Source of the DNA: Streptomyces hainanensis
Lineage (GTDB): Bacteria; Actinomycetota; Actinomycetes; Streptomycetales; Streptomycetaceae
NCBI RefSeq assembly: GCF_004348415.1
Contig: NZ_SMKI01000010.1
Span: 1 to 37,163 of the forward strand
DNA length: 37,163 bases
Reading direction: 5' to 3'
Every line of letters begins with the position of its first letter. Position 1 is the stretch's first letter. The position numbers and the translations under genes were made by a program. Below the pieces are notes generated by a model, which searched no databases, had not been told where the DNA came from, and saw nothing but the letters and a program-made list of their open reading frames with translations. Positions 1 to 8,999 of the stretch are shown here, in pieces.

Positions 1-124
1 GGGCGGGGGTCGGCCCCGGGCCTCGTTGCTGCGGGGGGCTTCGCGTCGGTGGCGAGGCCCGCGAGAGGCAGTGTGCCGAGGGGTGCCGTGTATCCGCCAT
101 TTTCTGGAGCAGTCCGCAGGGAAT

Positions 125-153
125 TTGCGTCCTGGGCCCTCACGCTGCACGAT
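125..153 (+). promoter_or_regulatory. Promoter of the tandem Lrp regulator, leaderless type
   Basis: A -35 hexamer TTGCGT (125-130) is followed by a 17-bp spacer and a -10 hexamer CACGAT (148-153). Seven bases later comes the ATG at 161, so transcription would begin at or next to the start codon. No Shine-Dalgarno sequence precedes that ATG, which fits a leaderless transcript. The same TTGCGT -35 recurs before helR. Inferred from hexamers and spacing only. Confidence 0.5.
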
Positions 154-160
154 TCTGGCC

Positions 161-1153
161 ATGTTCGACGCCATGGACTTCGCGATCTTCAACGCGCTGC
201 AGATCAGCCCGCGTATCTCGTGGGCGCGTCTCGGGCAGATCCTGATGATCGACCCGTCCACGCTCTCCCGCCGGTGGAGCCGGGTGACGCGCGAGCGGCG
301 GGCCTGGTCGAGCTGCTTCCACGCGGTCAACGACCGGATGGAGGACCTGGCGACGGCGGTGGTCGAGATCCGCTGCCGGCCGGGCAGCCGGGAGCGCGTC
401 ATCGGGCTGCTCTCCCACGAGGCTCCGGTGGTGAGCATCCACTGCACGTCGGGGGCGCGCGACCTGGTGCTCACCGTCAGCCTGCCGAACCGGATCGCCG
501 TGGACCGCTACGTGGACCAGGTCATCGGCCCGGTGCCCGGGGTGCGGCGGATGGAGACGAGCTACGTGCGGCACTTCTTCAAGGCGGGCTCCGACTGGCG
601 CCCGCAGGCCCTCACCGCCGCCCAGGCCCGTGCGGTGGCGGCGACGCTGCCGTCCGCCGCCGTCGACCCGAGGCCCAACCCGGGCCTGCTGGAGCTGATC
701 GGCGCGATCGGCGACGACGTCCGCCGCCCCCTCTCCGAGCTGCAACGACGCGTCGGCCGCTCGCTGTCGGCGGTCTCCCGGGGCATGGACACGCTGCTGG
801 TGGCGAGCTGGGTGAACTGGCGCATCGACTTCAGCCACGAACTCGGCGGCTGGGAGGAGCTGATGCTCTGGCTGGACGTCCCGCAGAGCGAGCTGGACGA
901 CGTCGCGGCCACCCTGCGCCGCTTCCCGCAGCTGCGCTGGTGCTCCAGCCTGACGGGCACGGCCAACCTGATCGCGACGGTGTGCGTGCGCGACCTCACC
1001 GAGTTGGACGAGATCGAGGGCCGGCTGGCGGAGCGGTTCCCGGCGGCCCGCGTCACGGACCGGTGCCTGGTGCCGCGCATCGCCAAACGCATGGGCCACG
1101 TGATCGACCACGACAGCCGGCTGACCGGGTACGTGCCGTTCACCGCCGGTTAG
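161..1153 (+). CDS. Tandem Lrp/AsnC-family transcriptional regulator
   Basis: 330-residue DNA-binding regulator made of two Lrp/AsnC units in one chain. The first HTH is at about residues 4-42 (DAMDFAIFNALQ...STLSRRW), followed by an RAM-like ligand domain to about 140. A second HTH at about 176-213 (LLELIGAIGDDVRRPLSELQ...) is followed by a second ligand domain at about 232-300. Classical Lrp proteins are about 150 residues, so this is a natural duplication or fusion, a form common in actinobacteria. The frame is open back to 26, but I chose ATG 161 because Lrp homology begins there and a good leaderless promoter abuts it. The gene is monocistronic, with 152 bp before the Gfo/Idh gene. Its effector is unknown; neighbouring metabolic genes are possible targets. 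Confidence 0.85.
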   Translation: MFDAMDFAIFNALQISPRISWARLGQILMIDPSTLSRRWSRVTRERRAWSSCFHAVNDRMEDLATAVVEIRCRPGSRERVIGLLSHEAPVVSIHCTSGARDLVLTVSLPNRIAVDRYVDQVIGPVPGVRRMETSYVRHFFKAGSDWRPQALTAAQARAVAATLPSAAVDPRPNPGLLELIGAIGDDVRRPLSELQRRVGRSLSAVSRGMDTLLVASWVNWRIDFSHELGGWEELMLWLDVPQSELDDVAATLRRFPQLRWCSSLTGTANLIATVCVRDLTELDEIEGRLAERFPAARVTDRCLVPRIAKRMGHVIDHDSRLTGYVPFTAG

Positions 1154-1192
1154 GCCCTGTCCCGGGCCCTGTCCCGCCGGCTCGGGAAACGC

Positions 1193-1246
1193 GTTCTGCT
1201 CAGTGGACCGCCGGCCTCGTCGGCCGCGGAACGCCCGACCTATGGT
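1193..1246 (+). promoter_or_regulatory. IclR-type operator (site E) and promoter of the Gfo/Idh gene
   Basis: GTTCTGCTCAGTGGACCG at 1193-1210 matches the five-site consensus GTTCCGCTGAGCAGACCG with some mismatches. A -10-like hexamer TATGGT (1241-1246) begins exactly 30 bp after the motif. Sites A, C and D show the same spacing. No good -35 is visible, as expected for an activator-dependent promoter. Weakest of the five sites by sequence. Confidence 0.5.
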
Positions 1247-1305
1247 GCTCACCCCGGCCCCTCGGGGCCATCGTCGGCGGCGATCCGTCGCCATCCGGAG
1301 GGACC

Positions 1306-2415
1306 ATGGGCACAGCCAGGCACGCGCATCGGATCGGCATCCTCGGCAGCGGCAACATCTTCGCCCGGTACGTCGCCGGCATGGCGCGCTACCCGGAACT
1401 CCCCATCGTGCGGGTCGGCGACATCGACGTGGCGCGGGCCGAGAGGGCCGCCGTCGAGCACGCCGTCCCCGCCTGGGGAGACGACGCGGAGCTGTACGCC
1501 GACGAGTCGGTCGACATCATCGTGAACCTCACCCCGCCGGTGCACCACGCGCGCACCATCGTCCGGGCCCTGGAGGCCGGCAAGCACGTCTACGTCGAGA
1601 AGCCGCTCGGCACCACGGTCGAGGAGGGCCGGGCCGTCCTCGACGCGGCCGCCGCGAGCGGGCGGGTGCTCGGCTCGGCGCCCGACACGTTCCTCGGCAG
1701 CGCCGGCCAGACGGCACGCCGGGCCGTCGACGACGGGCTCGTCGGCACGCCCGTCGGCGCGTCCGCGTTCATCAGCCACAGCAGGGCCGAGACCTGGCAT
1801 CCCGATCCGCGTTTCCTCTTCCAGCGCGGCGGCGGCCCGGTCATGGACATGGGCCCCTACTACCTGGCCATCCTGGTGAACCTCCTCGGCCCGATCGCGA
1901 GCGTCACCGCCGCGACCCGGATCGGGGCGCCGGTCCGGACGGTGACCGCCCCCGACCGGGCCGTCGACACCATCGAGGTCGAGGTCCCCACGCACGCCTC
2001 GGCGGTGCTCACCTTCGCCTCCGGCGTCATCGGCACGGCGCTGATGAGCTTCGACGTCTGGGACACCGAACTGCCCAGGATCGAGATCTACGGCACCGAG
2101 GGCACCCTCTCGCTGCCCAACCCGAACAACTTCGACGGCGACGTGCGGCTGCGGCGGCACGGCGACGCCGAGTGGACCGTGCTGGAGCCGGCGGTCGACC
2201 TGTTCGGCGCCGTCGACACCCGGGAGCAGCACCGGCGCGGCCTCGGCGTGCGCGACCTCGCGGACGCGGTCGAGGGCGGACCGCACCGGGCGAACGCCGC
2301 GTTCGCCTTCCACGTCCTGGAGGCGCTGTGCGCGGTCGAGACGGCCTCCCGGGAGGGCCGGGTCGTGCGGCTGGCGAGCGACTGCGCACGTCCGGCGCCC
2401 CGGTACACCGCCTGA
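1306..2415 (+). CDS. Gfo/Idh/MocA-family NAD(P)-dependent oxidoreductase
   Basis: 369-residue cytosolic sugar- or polyol-type dehydrogenase. The N-terminal Rossmann fold shows GILGSGNIFA (residues 11-20), and the family EKP motif is at 98-100 (YVEKPLGTT). The C-terminal substrate/dimer domain contains GGPVMDMGPYY. Start ATG 1306 is set by the Shine-Dalgarno CGGAGGGA at 1296-1303; the frame is open far upstream, but that part is not Rossmann sequence. Family members oxidise or reduce sugars, inositols and related cyclic polyols; the substrate here is unknown. An operator like those of the aromatic operons lies upstream, suggesting co-regulation, and an isomerase/epimerase-like gene follows in the same direction after a hairpin-rich gap. 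Confidence 0.85.
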   Translation: MGTARHAHRIGILGSGNIFARYVAGMARYPELPIVRVGDIDVARAERAAVEHAVPAWGDDAELYADESVDIIVNLTPPVHHARTIVRALEAGKHVYVEKPLGTTVEEGRAVLDAAAASGRVLGSAPDTFLGSAGQTARRAVDDGLVGTPVGASAFISHSRAETWHPDPRFLFQRGGGPVMDMGPYYLAILVNLLGPIASVTAATRIGAPVRTVTAPDRAVDTIEVEVPTHASAVLTFASGVIGTALMSFDVWDTELPRIEIYGTEGTLSLPNPNNFDGDVRLRRHGDAEWTVLEPAVDLFGAVDTREQHRRGLGVRDLADAVEGGPHRANAAFAFHVLEALCAVETASREGRVVRLASDCARPAPRYTA

Positions 2416-2439
2416 CGCGGCCGCCATCGCTGAGACGAG

Positions 2440-2490
2440 CCCGCCCCGGGCGGGTGAGCGGCCCGATCGGGCAGCGGGTGCGAAACCCGC
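2440..2490 (+). terminator. Cluster of three hairpins downstream of the Gfo/Idh gene
   Basis: Three short inverted repeats follow one another: CCCGCC (2440-2445) with GGCGGG (2449-2454); the palindrome GCCCGATCGGGC (2461-2472); and GCGGGT (2474-2479) with ACCCGC (2485-2490) around a 5-nt loop. There is no T-run, which is normal for streptomycete terminators. They lie 25-75 bp past the stop codon, consistent with termination or attenuation before the isomerase-like gene. Confidence 0.45.
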
Positions 2491-2634
2491 GGTGCTCGGC
2501 GGGTCCCCGTGCGGCACGACGCGCTCCCGCGCGCACCTCGCCGAGGGTCCGGCTACCGAACCGCGACCCTGCTCGTCCCGGCTGGCCCGCGCCTACGATT
2601 CCCGGACCTGCTCGCCGACCCGAAGGGACACCCC

Positions 2635-3558
2635 ATGTCCGGCCCGTCATCCCGCTCGCTCCCGGCGTCGCGCGTCGCCCTCAACCCGATCCACTGGATG
2701 GCCACGGACGACGGCTGGCTCGACCCGTCGTCGGCCCCCGAGCGCGGGAAGCTGCTGTCGCTGGTCCGGCAGGCCGGCTTCGGCTCCGTCATGCTGGAGG
2801 TGCCGGTGGACTGGTCGGTGGAGCGGTACCGCGACGCGGTGGGCGAGACCGGGTTGAGCCTGGCACCCGGCTACTTCGTCTGTCGCTCCGACGGCCGGGA
2901 CGGCACGGAGGCCGAGGTGCTGGAGAGCGCGGCGAAGGCCGCGCGGATCCACGCCGAGCTGGGGCTGACGGACGTCGGTCTGGGCATGGGCATGAAGAAG
3001 GGGGCGCCCCGGGTGCTCAGGCCGGCCCAGGGCCACGAGAGCGACGCGGGCCGGCTCGCCGCCGTGACGGAGCTGGTCCGCCGGATCTCCGAGGTGATGC
3101 GGGCCGAGGGGGTCAGGCCGGCGCTCCACCCGCACGTCGGCACCTGGATCGAGACCGAGGACGAGGCGCGTGCCGTGCTGGGCGCCCTGGGCCCCGAGGA
3201 GTTGGGCTTCCTGCCCGACACCGGGCACCTCGCCTGGGCGGGTGGGGACGTGCGGGCCCTCGTCGCCGACCACGCGGAGCGGGTGCCGTTCGTGCATGTG
3301 AAGGACTGCCGGCTGAGCGTCGCCGAGCGCGGCCGGGCCGAGGGCTGGGACTACCAGCGGACGGTGGTCGAGGGCCTGTGGGCCGAGCCGGGCCGCGGCG
3401 AGTTGCCGTTGGCCGACATCCTCGGCGCGCTGCCGGGCGACTTCGCCGGCTGGCTGATGGTCGAGGTCGACCGGCCCGCCATCGCCGACCCGCTGGAGTG
3501 CGCCATCGCGTCGGCGGAGTGGATGAACGCCCGCTACGGCGGCGGCGCCACCGCCTGA
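2635..3558 (+). CDS. Sugar phosphate isomerase/epimerase-like TIM-barrel protein
   Basis: 307-residue protein of the xylose-isomerase-like TIM-barrel (AP endonuclease 2) superfamily. Candidate metal ligands appear in the expected order: Glu in VMLEVPVDW, His in HPHVGTWIE, DTGH in FLPDTGHLAW, HVKD, and a late Glu in VEVDRP. The superfamily includes sugar and inosose isomerases and 3-dehydroshikimate dehydratases, so the exact reaction is open. Start ATG 2635 follows GAAGGGA (2622-2628). It is the second of two same-strand genes with the Gfo/Idh oxidoreductase, a pairing typical of cyclitol or keto-sugar catabolism. It converges on the quinone oxidoreductase gene with 25 bp between stops. Confidence 0.8.
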   Translation: MSGPSSRSLPASRVALNPIHWMATDDGWLDPSSAPERGKLLSLVRQAGFGSVMLEVPVDWSVERYRDAVGETGLSLAPGYFVCRSDGRDGTEAEVLESAAKAARIHAELGLTDVGLGMGMKKGAPRVLRPAQGHESDAGRLAAVTELVRRISEVMRAEGVRPALHPHVGTWIETEDEARAVLGALGPEELGFLPDTGHLAWAGGDVRALVADHAERVPFVHVKDCRLSVAERGRAEGWDYQRTVVEGLWAEPGRGELPLADILGALPGDFAGWLMVEVDRPAIADPLECAIASAEWMNARYGGGATA

Positions 3559-3583
3559 CCCGGCCCCACCCCGCCGCCCGCGG

Positions 3584-4516
3584 TCAGCGGTCGCCGGCGA
3601 CGTCGATCACCACCTTGCCCGCCGCGTGGCCCGACTCGACGAGGGCGAGCGCCTCGCCCGCCGCGGCGAACGGGAAGACCCGGTGGACGCGCGGGTCGAG
3701 GCGTCCGTCGCCGAGGAGTTCGGCGAGGGCCGAGAGCGTCGCCGAGTCGCCGACGTTCACCAGGCGGTCCGCGCCGAACCGGGTGGCCAGCGGCTCCCCG
3801 GTGACGCCGAGCACCCGGGTGCGGTCGGTGACGACGCCGGCGGCGCCCAGCAGCGCGTCGCCGCCGACCAGGTCGAGGACGGCGTCGGCCCCGGCCGGCA
3901 GGAGTTCCCCGAGCCGGGGCTCGACGTCGTCCTCGTCGTAGGCGACGACCGTGGCGCCGAGCGAGGCGACGGCCGCGCGCTTCGCGGCGCTCGCGGTGCC
4001 CACGACGGTGACCCCGGCCAGGACCGCCAGCTGGGTGGCCATGGTGCCGACGCCGCCGCCCGCGCCGAGGATCAGCAGCGTTCCGCCGGGGGCGACGTCG
4101 AGGCGGGCCAGGCTGCCGTGCGCGGTGGCGGCCGCGACGGGCAGCGCCGCCGCGTCGGGGAACGTCGCCCCGGCCGGCATCGGCGCCGATCGTCCGGCCG
4201 GCAGCAGGGCCAGTTCGGCGTAGCCGCCGCTGCCGCCGACCGTGGCGCCGAAGACCCGGTCGCCGACGGCGAGGTCGACCACCTCGGGGCCGGTCCGCAC
4301 CACGACGCCGGCGACCTCGCGGCCGAGCACCGCGGGCAGCACCAGGGGCAGGAAGGAGCGGTGCATGCCGGCGCGCACCTTCCAGTCGACGGGGTTGACG
4401 CCGGCGGCGTGCACCCGGACCAGCACCTCGCCGCGGCCCGGGGCGGGCACGGTCACGTCGAGGAACCGCTGGACGTCGGGGCCGCCGTAGGCGGTGAAGC
4501 AGTAGGCGAGAGACAT
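3584..4516 (-). CDS. Zinc-independent MDR quinone oxidoreductase-like protein
   Basis: 310-residue medium-chain dehydrogenase/reductase of the NADPH:quinone oxidoreductase group. The GroES-like N-terminal half contains AAGVNPVDWKVRAG and VLGREVAGVV. The nucleotide-binding fold has GAGGGVG at residues 151-157. Zinc-site cysteines are absent, so it should reduce quinones or enones rather than oxidise alcohols. Start ATG at 4516; a TAGCGT hexamer seven bases upstream and no Shine-Dalgarno suggest leaderless expression. It is a single gene facing away from the aldolase operon, with no operator motif found, so a role in the aromatic pathway is not implied. Confidence 0.82.
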   Translation of the reverse strand: MSLAYCFTAYGGPDVQRFLDVTVPAPGRGEVLVRVHAAGVNPVDWKVRAGMHRSFLPLVLPAVLGREVAGVVVRTGPEVVDLAVGDRVFGATVGGSGGYAELALLPAGRSAPMPAGATFPDAAALPVAAATAHGSLARLDVAPGGTLLILGAGGGVGTMATQLAVLAGVTVVGTASAAKRAAVASLGATVVAYDEDDVEPRLGELLPAGADAVLDLVGGDALLGAAGVVTDRTRVLGVTGEPLATRFGADRLVNVGDSATLSALAELLGDGRLDPRVHRVFPFAAAGEALALVESGHAAGKVVIDVAGDR

Positions 4517-4655
4517 GGCACCGACGCTAACCGGCGGCCCGCCGATTCCGCGCGCGCGGCGAACCGGTCAGCGAAACGGGAGCGGCGTGCGCGGGGTCCC
4601 CCCTCCGGCTCCGGGCGACCACGCCCCCCACACCGCACCACGGCGACGCCGACAT

Positions 4656-4691
4656 CGGCCGGGCGCGGCGCCGCCACCCGGCCGGGCGCGG
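4656..4691. terminator. Imperfect hairpin with 13-bp direct repeat between oppositely placed units
   Basis: GGCCGGG (4657-4663) pairs with CCCGGCC (4677-4683), and the interior holds the palindrome GCGGCGCCGC (4665-4674), giving a long imperfect stem. CGGCCGGGCGCGG occurs twice (4656-4668 and 4679-4691). The element lies 50-90 bp past the stop of the aldolase gene (minus strand) and may end that operon. The remainder of 4517-4742 shows only the putative quinone oxidoreductase promoter and no gene. Confidence 0.4.
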
Positions 4692-4742
4692 TGAGGGCGT
4701 CGACGCAGGGGGTGGCGGCGTAGCCGTGCCGCGGGTCGGCCG

Positions 4743-5768
4743 TCAGGGGCGGTCCGCCTCCCGGGCCACCAGGTCGAGCGCGACGTCCGTGATCATGTCC
4801 TCCTGGCCGCCGACCATGGCGCGGCGGCCGACCTCGACGAGGATGGCCCGGGTGTCGAGGCCGTGGCGGGCGGCGGCGGCCTCGGCGTGGCGCAGGAAGC
4901 TGGAGTAGACCCCCGCGTAGCCGAGGCTCAGGGTCTCCCGGTCGACGCGCACGGGCCGGTCCTGGAGCGGCCTGACCAGGTCGTCGGCCGCGTCCATCAG
5001 GGGGAACAGCTGGCAGCCGTGGTCCCAGCCCATCAGGTCGGCGACCGCGACGAACGCCTCCAACGGGCAGTTCCCGGCGCCCGCGCCCTGGCCCGCCAGG
5101 GAGGCGTCGACCCGGGTGACCCCGTGCTCGACGGCTACCACGCTGTTGGCCACGCCGAGGCCCAGGTTGTGGTGGGCGTGGATGCCGAGCTCGGTGTCGG
5201 GCGATAGCACGTCGCGGTAGGCGCGGAAGCGGTCCCGCACCCCGTCCATGGTGAGCCGGCCGCCGGAGTCGGTGACGTAGACGCAGTGCGCGCCGTAGGA
5301 CTCCATGAGCTTGGCCTGGCGGGCCAGTTCGGCCGGCTCGGCCAGGTGCGACATCATCAGGAACCCGGCGACGTCCATGCCGAGGTCGCGGGCGGCCGCG
5401 ATGTGCTGGGCGGCGATGTCGGCCTCGGTGCAGTGGGTGGCGATCCGCACCGAGCGGATGCCGAGGGCGTGGGCCCGCCGCAGGTCGCGGAGGGTGCCGA
5501 TGCCGGGCAGCAGCAGGGTGGTGGGAATCGCGTCGCTCGTGGCCTCGACGACGGCCTCGATCCACTCCCAGTCGGTGTGGGCGCCGACGCCGTAGGTGAC
5601 GCCGGAGCCCGACAGGCCGTCGCCGTGCGCGATCTCGATGGCGCGGACGCCGGCCGCGTCCAGCGCGGCGGCGATGGTGCGGGCCTGTTCGACGGTGTAG
5701 CGGTGCCGGACGGCGTGCATGCCGTCCCGGAGGGTGACGTCCTGGATGTAGAGGTCGGCGGTGGTCAC
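4743..5768 (-). CDS. mhpE: 4-hydroxy-2-oxovalerate aldolase (mhpE/dmpG/bphI type)
   Basis: 341-residue HMGL-like aldolase that splits 4-hydroxy-2-oxovalerate into pyruvate and acetaldehyde, the last C-C cleavage of meta-cleavage pathways. The N-terminal signature VTLRDGMHA gives the catalytic Arg14, Asp15 and His18, and HAHHNLG supplies the divalent-metal histidines. The C-terminal communication domain contacts the acetaldehyde dehydrogenase so acetaldehyde is channelled between them. Start is GTG 5768, overlapping the upstream dehydrogenase stop by 4 bp (GTGA) and preceded by GGAGGAGGCA. Last gene of the operon that begins at 8919. Full length for the family, with no oddities seen. Confidence 0.93.
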   Translation of the reverse strand: MTTADLYIQDVTLRDGMHAVRHRYTVEQARTIAAALDAAGVRAIEIAHGDGLSGSGVTYGVGAHTDWEWIEAVVEATSDAIPTTLLLPGIGTLRDLRRAHALGIRSVRIATHCTEADIAAQHIAAARDLGMDVAGFLMMSHLAEPAELARQAKLMESYGAHCVYVTDSGGRLTMDGVRDRFRAYRDVLSPDTELGIHAHHNLGLGVANSVVAVEHGVTRVDASLAGQGAGAGNCPLEAFVAVADLMGWDHGCQLFPLMDAADDLVRPLQDRPVRVDRETLSLGYAGVYSSFLRHAEAAAARHGLDTRAILVEVGRRAMVGGQEDMITDVALDLVAREADRP

Positions 5769-6724
5769 CTGGCTGCCTCCTCCTCGGGGGCGTGGTGCCC
5801 GGCCAGCCGCTCCGCGGTGCGGAGCGCGGCCGAGGTCATGATGTCGAGGTTGCCGGCGTAGGCAGGCAGGTAGTGGGCCGCGCCCTCGACCTGGAGGAAC
5901 GCCGACACCTTCACGGGCGCCTCGGCGTTCCTGGCGGCGGCGGGCAGCAGTGCCCGCAGCGGGTCGTCGGCGGCGATCCGTTCGCACTGCACCCGCTGCT
6001 TGAGGCGGTAGCCGGGCACGTAGGCCCGCACCCGGTCGACCATCGCCTCGATCGAGGCGGTGACGGCCGCCTCGTCGCACTCCCCGACGAGGCAGTGCAC
6101 GGTGTCCCGCATGACGAGCGGCGGTTCCGCCGGGTTGAGGACGATGATCGCCTTGCCCCGGGCCGCGCCGCCGACCGTCTCGATGGCGGCGGCGGTGGTC
6201 TCGGTGAACTCGTCGATGTTGGCCCGGGTGCCGGGTCCCGCCGAGCGGGACGCGATGGAGGCGACGATCTCCGCGTAGTGCACGGGGGTCACGGCGGAGA
6301 CGGCGGCCACCACGGGGATGGTGGCCTGACCGCCGCAGGTGACCATGTTGACGTTGGGACTCCCCAGGTGGGCTTCGAGGTTCACCGGCGGCACCACGTA
6401 GGGGCCGAGGGCGGCCGGGGTGAGGTCGACGACGGTGCGGCCGAGGCCGCGCAGCACCTCGTCGTGCCGGCGGTGGGCGCCGGCCGAGGTGGCGTCGAGG
6501 ACGATCCGGACGTCGGCGAACTCGTCGAGCGCGACCAGCCCCCCGATGCCGTCGTGGGTGGTGGCCACCCCGAGGCGGCGGGCGCGGGCGAGGCCGTCGG
6601 AGTCGGGGTCGATGCCGGCCATCGCCGCCATCTCCAGGCGCTCCGAGAGCCGCAGCACCTTGATCATGAGGTCGGTGCCGATGTTGCCCGAGCCGATGAC
6701 GGCGACCCTGGTGCGGGCGCTCAT
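5765..6724 (-). CDS. mhpF: Acetaldehyde dehydrogenase (acylating)
   Basis: 319-residue CoA-dependent NAD+ enzyme converting acetaldehyde to acetyl-CoA; partner of the adjacent aldolase. The N-terminal Rossmann motif is [13 protein letters not shown] (residues 8-20). The catalytic cysteine is Cys130 in [12 protein letters not shown], and the family segment [10 protein letters not shown] is intact. ATG 6724 overlaps the hydratase stop by 4 bp (ATGA), and its own stop overlaps the aldolase GTG, so translation of the three genes is coupled. Full length compared with MhpF/DmpF/BphJ. This pair plus the hydratase leaves little doubt about the lower meta-pathway. Confidence 0.93.
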   Translation of the reverse strand: MSARTRVAVIGSGNIGTDLMIKVLRLSERLEMAAMAGIDPDSDGLARARRLGVATTHDGIGGLVALDEFADVRIVLDATSAGAHRRHDEVLRGLGRTVVDLTPAALGPYVVPPVNLEAHLGSPNVNMVTCGGQATIPVVAAVSAVTPVHYAEIVASIASRSAGPGTRANIDEFTETTAAAIETVGGAARGKAIIVLNPAEPPLVMRDTVHCLVGECDEAAVTASIEAMVDRVRAYVPGYRLKQRVQCERIAADDPLRALLPAAARNAEAPVKVSAFLQVEGAAHYLPAYAGNLDIMTSAALRTAERLAGHHAPEEEAAR

Positions 6725-7533
6725 GCGTGGTCTCCCTCCGTGGCGAACTCGACGGCGACGCTGCCGAGTTGACTGATGCGGGCCTCGAACCTGTCGCCGG
6801 GGGCGGCGGGTGCCATCGGCCCCAGGGCGCCGGTCAGGACGAGGTCGCCGGCCCGCAGCGGATCGCCCGCGCCGGCCAGGGTCGAGGCGAGCCAGGCGGT
6901 GGCGTTCAGCGGGCTGCCGAGGCAGTCGGCGCCGGTCCCCTCGGAGACGGCCACGCCGCGCCGGGTCATCGTCATCCGGGCGCCGCGCGCGTCGAGGCGG
7001 GTCAGCGGCACCGGGGTGCCGCCGAGGACGAACAGGCCGCTGGAGGCGTTGTCGGCGACCGTGTCGACGATGGTGATGTCCCAGTCGGCGTTGCGGCTGT
7101 CGACGATCTCCAGCGCGGGCAGCGCGAACTCGGTCGCGCGGAGCACGTCGACCACCGTGCAGTCGCGGTGCGGCAGGTCGGCGCCCAGGACGAGGGCGAT
7201 CTCCGCCTCCGCCTTGGGCCGGATGAGCCGGCCGGCCGGCACGGTGCCGCCCTCGGGGATCGCCATGTCGGCGAAGAGCGCCCCGAAGTCGGGTTGATCG
7301 ACGCCGAGTTGGGCCTGGACGGCGGGCGAGGTCAGGCCGATCTTGCGGCCGACGAGGCGCCGCCCGGCGGCGGTGCCGCGTGCCACGTTCAGCCGCTGCA
7401 CGGCGTAGGCGGCCTCGAGGTCGCCTTCGGGCAGCAGCGCCCGCACCGGCGGGCACGGGGTGCCGGTACGGGCGGCCTCCCACAGCGCGTCGGCGGCCGC
7501 CGCGACCTCCGCCGCGACCCCGGTCGCGGTCAT
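6721..7533 (-). CDS. mhpD: 2-hydroxypenta-2,4-dienoate (2-keto-4-pentenoate) hydratase
   Basis: 270-residue fumarylacetoacetate hydrolase-fold enzyme that adds water to 2-hydroxypenta-2,4-dienoate to give 4-hydroxy-2-oxovalerate, the aldolase substrate. Visible motifs are [17 protein letters not shown] near residue 60, the metal-binding acidic stretch [13 protein letters not shown], and [16 protein letters not shown] 7533 overlaps the ferredoxin stop by 4 bp (ATGA). A related decarboxylase of the same fold (4-oxalocrotonate decarboxylase) cannot be excluded from motifs alone. However, no tautomerase gene is present, and the neighbours fit the hydratase. Confidence 0.87.
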   Translation of the reverse strand: MTATGVAAEVAAAADALWEAARTGTPCPPVRALLPEGDLEAAYAVQRLNVARGTAAGRRLVGRKIGLTSPAVQAQLGVDQPDFGALFADMAIPEGGTVPAGRLIRPKAEAEIALVLGADLPHRDCTVVDVLRATEFALPALEIVDSRNADWDITIVDTVADNASSGLFVLGGTPVPLTRLDARGARMTMTRRGVAVSEGTGADCLGSPLNATAWLASTLAGAGDPLRAGDLVLTGALGPMAPAAPGDRFEARISQLGSVAVEFATEGDHA

Positions 7534-7865
7534 CGGGCGGCGCCGGGCAGCGCGCCGGCGAACGGGGTGTCCACGCCCAGCGGTCCGAGGGGTCCCGCGC
7601 CGCCCGGCAGGCCGAGCGGGGCGTCCCGGCCGGGCAGCGGTTCCTCGAAGAAGCGGCGGTTGTCGGCCCGGAGTTCGGGGTCGGCCTTCCGGTCCACGGT
7701 GATGGCCTCCATGGGGCAGGCCACCTCGCAGGCGCCGCAGTCGATGCACTCCACCGGGTTGATGTAGAGCTTGCGCCCGCCCTCGTAGATGCAGTCGACG
7801 GGGCATTCCTCGACGCAGGACCGGTCCATGACGTCGACGCAGTCCGCGCCGATGACGTAGGCCAT
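7530..7865 (-). CDS. fdxA: Ferredoxin, 7Fe type ([3Fe-4S][4Fe-4S])
   Basis: 111-residue electron carrier. Cysteines at 9, 17, 21 and 25 ([19 protein letters not shown]) and at 40, 43, 46 and 50 ([13 protein letters not shown]) give the pattern of actinobacterial FdxA ferredoxins with one 3Fe and one 4Fe cluster. A Gly/Pro-rich tail follows residue 85 or so. ATG 7865 lies one base past the stop of the reductase gene, so the two are translationally coupled. It most likely carries electrons from that reductase to the Rieske oxygenase at 12236-13465, since no Rieske- or plant-type ferredoxin is encoded in the window; this is inference from context. Confidence 0.92.
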   Translation of the reverse strand: MAYVIGADCVDVMDRSCVEECPVDCIYEGGRKLYINPVECIDCGACEVACPMEAITVDRKADPELRADNRRFFEEPLPGRDAPLGLPGGAGPLGPLGVDTPFAGALPGAAR

Positions 7866-7866
7866 G

Positions 7867-8919
7867 TCAGTTCTCCTTCTCGGTGGAGTGCCCGGGGAAC
7901 AGGGCGGCCTCCGGGTCGATGACGGTGGCCGCGTTGTTCACGGCGGTGGCGACCTCGCCGAACCCCACGGAGATCAGGCGCACCTTGCCCGGGTAGTCCG
8001 TGATGTCCCCGGCGGCGAAGACGCGCGGCAGGTTGGTGGCCATCCGGGTGTCCACGGCGATCCGGCGGGCCGCCAGGGCGAGGCCCCAGCGCTGGATCGG
8101 GCCGAGGTCGGCGACGAAGCCGAGGGCGGCGACGACGGTGTGCGCCGGCAGCGTCCGGGTGGCGCCGGTGGTCCGGTGCCTGACCGTCACCCGCTCCAGC
8201 CTGGCGGCGCCGTGCAGCGCGGCGACCTCGGAGTCGGTGACGATCTCGACGCCGAGGCCGCGGACCTTCTCCACGGTCGCCCGGTGCGCCCGGAAGCGGC
8301 CGGTGCGGTGGACCAGGGTGACCGAGCGGGCGATCGGGAAGAGGGTGGCCGCCCAGTCGAAGGCGCTGTCCCCGCCGCCGACCACCACCACGTCCTCGCC
8401 GGCGTGGGCGGCCGGGTCGGGCACGAAGTAGACCTGGCCGCGGCCGAGGTACGCCTCGCCGGCCGGCAGCGGCCGCGGCGTGAACGTGCCGACGCCGCCG
8501 GTGATCACGACGGCCCCGGCGACGATCGTCGTCCCCCGGTCGCCGACCACGACCGGGCGGCCGTCGGGCCCGTGGGACAGTTCGACGGCCCGCTGGCCGA
8601 GGAGGTAGCGGGGGCCGTAGGGGTCGGCCTGGGCGACCAGGTTGGCCACCAGGTCGCGGCCGCGCACCGCGGGGAACCCGGCGATGTCGAAGATGGGCTT
8701 CTCCGGGTACATCGCGCTGACCTGGCCGCCGAGTTGGGGCAGGACGTCGATGACCGCGACCCGCAGGCCGCGGAAGCCCGCGTAGGAGGCGCCGTAGAGG
8801 CCGGCGGGGCCGGCGCCGACGATCAGGACGTCCGTCTCGATCGCGGCCGCCTCGGTCGGGGCCGCCTCGGTCGGGGCCGGCGCGTCCGTGCTCGTCGGCA
8901 CGTCGGGGAGAACACTCAT
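7867..8919 (-). CDS. NAD(P)H-ferredoxin reductase, thioredoxin-reductase-like (FNR type 2)
   Basis: 350-residue flavoprotein. The FAD-binding motif [11 protein letters not shown] starts at residue 34, [12 protein letters not shown] forms the NAD(P)H site, and GDITDYPGK is the C-terminal FAD motif. The CxxC of true thioredoxin reductases is absent, as in YumC-like ferredoxin reductases. It is the first gene of the operon and is directly followed by ferredoxin, so its likely job is to feed electrons to the ferredoxin and then to the oxygenase. ATG 8919 was chosen because a -10 (TACGCT) lies eight bases upstream and homology starts after a 30-residue linker. That linker contains a PTEAA duplication caused by a DNA repeat. 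Confidence 0.88.
   Translation of the reverse strand: MSVLPDVPTSTDAPAPTEAAPTEAAAIETDVLIVGAGPAGLYGASYAGFRGLRVAVIDVLPQLGGQVSAMYPEKPIFDIAGFPAVRGRDLVANLVAQADPYGPRYLLGQRAVELSHGPDGRPVVVGDRGTTIVAGAVVITGGVGTFTPRPLPAGEAYLGRGQVYFVPDPAAHAGEDVVVVGGGDSAFDWAATLFPIARSVTLVHRTGRFRAHRATVEKVRGLGVEIVTDSEVAALHGAARLERVTVRHRTTGATRTLPAHTVVAALGFVADLGPIQRWGLALAARRIAVDTRMATNLPRVFAAGDITDYPGKVRLISVGFGEVATAVNNAATVIDPEAALFPGHSTEKEN
8846..8875. repeat. 15-bp in-frame tandem duplication in the reductase N-terminus
   Basis: The unit GCCGCCTCGGTCGGG is present twice back to back (8846-8860, 8861-8875). It encodes the repeated PTEAA in the linker ahead of the FAD domain. Being a multiple of three, it preserves the frame and is probably a replication-slippage product of no functional weight. 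Confidence 0.8.
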
Positions 8920-8927
8920 GGCCCCGG

Positions 8928-8981
8928 AGCGTAGGGACGCCCACGGCGCCGACCCACCGGATCGTTCCGGTGAGCAGGACG
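8928..8981 (-). promoter_or_regulatory. IclR-type operator (site D) and promoter of the reductase-aldolase operon
   Basis: GTTCCGGTGAGCAGGACG at 8964-8981 matches the shared motif. A -10 hexamer TACGCT on the minus strand (8933 down to 8928) lies exactly 30 bp from it, and the reductase ATG follows after eight bases, suggesting a leaderless or near-leaderless transcript. No recognisable -35 is present, so activation by an IclR protein bound just upstream of -35 is plausible. The motif is also 18 bp from the stop of the upstream iclR gene, showing that a new unit begins here. Confidence 0.6.
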
Positions 8982-8999
8982 TTCCCTCCCGGCCCCGGA

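Noticed and set aside
49..1305. Very long open frame upstream of and in phase with the Gfo/Idh gene
   Set aside because: Its translation is Arg/Pro/Gly-rich shadow sequence of the Lrp gene; the Rossmann fold and a Shine-Dalgarno place the real start at 1306.
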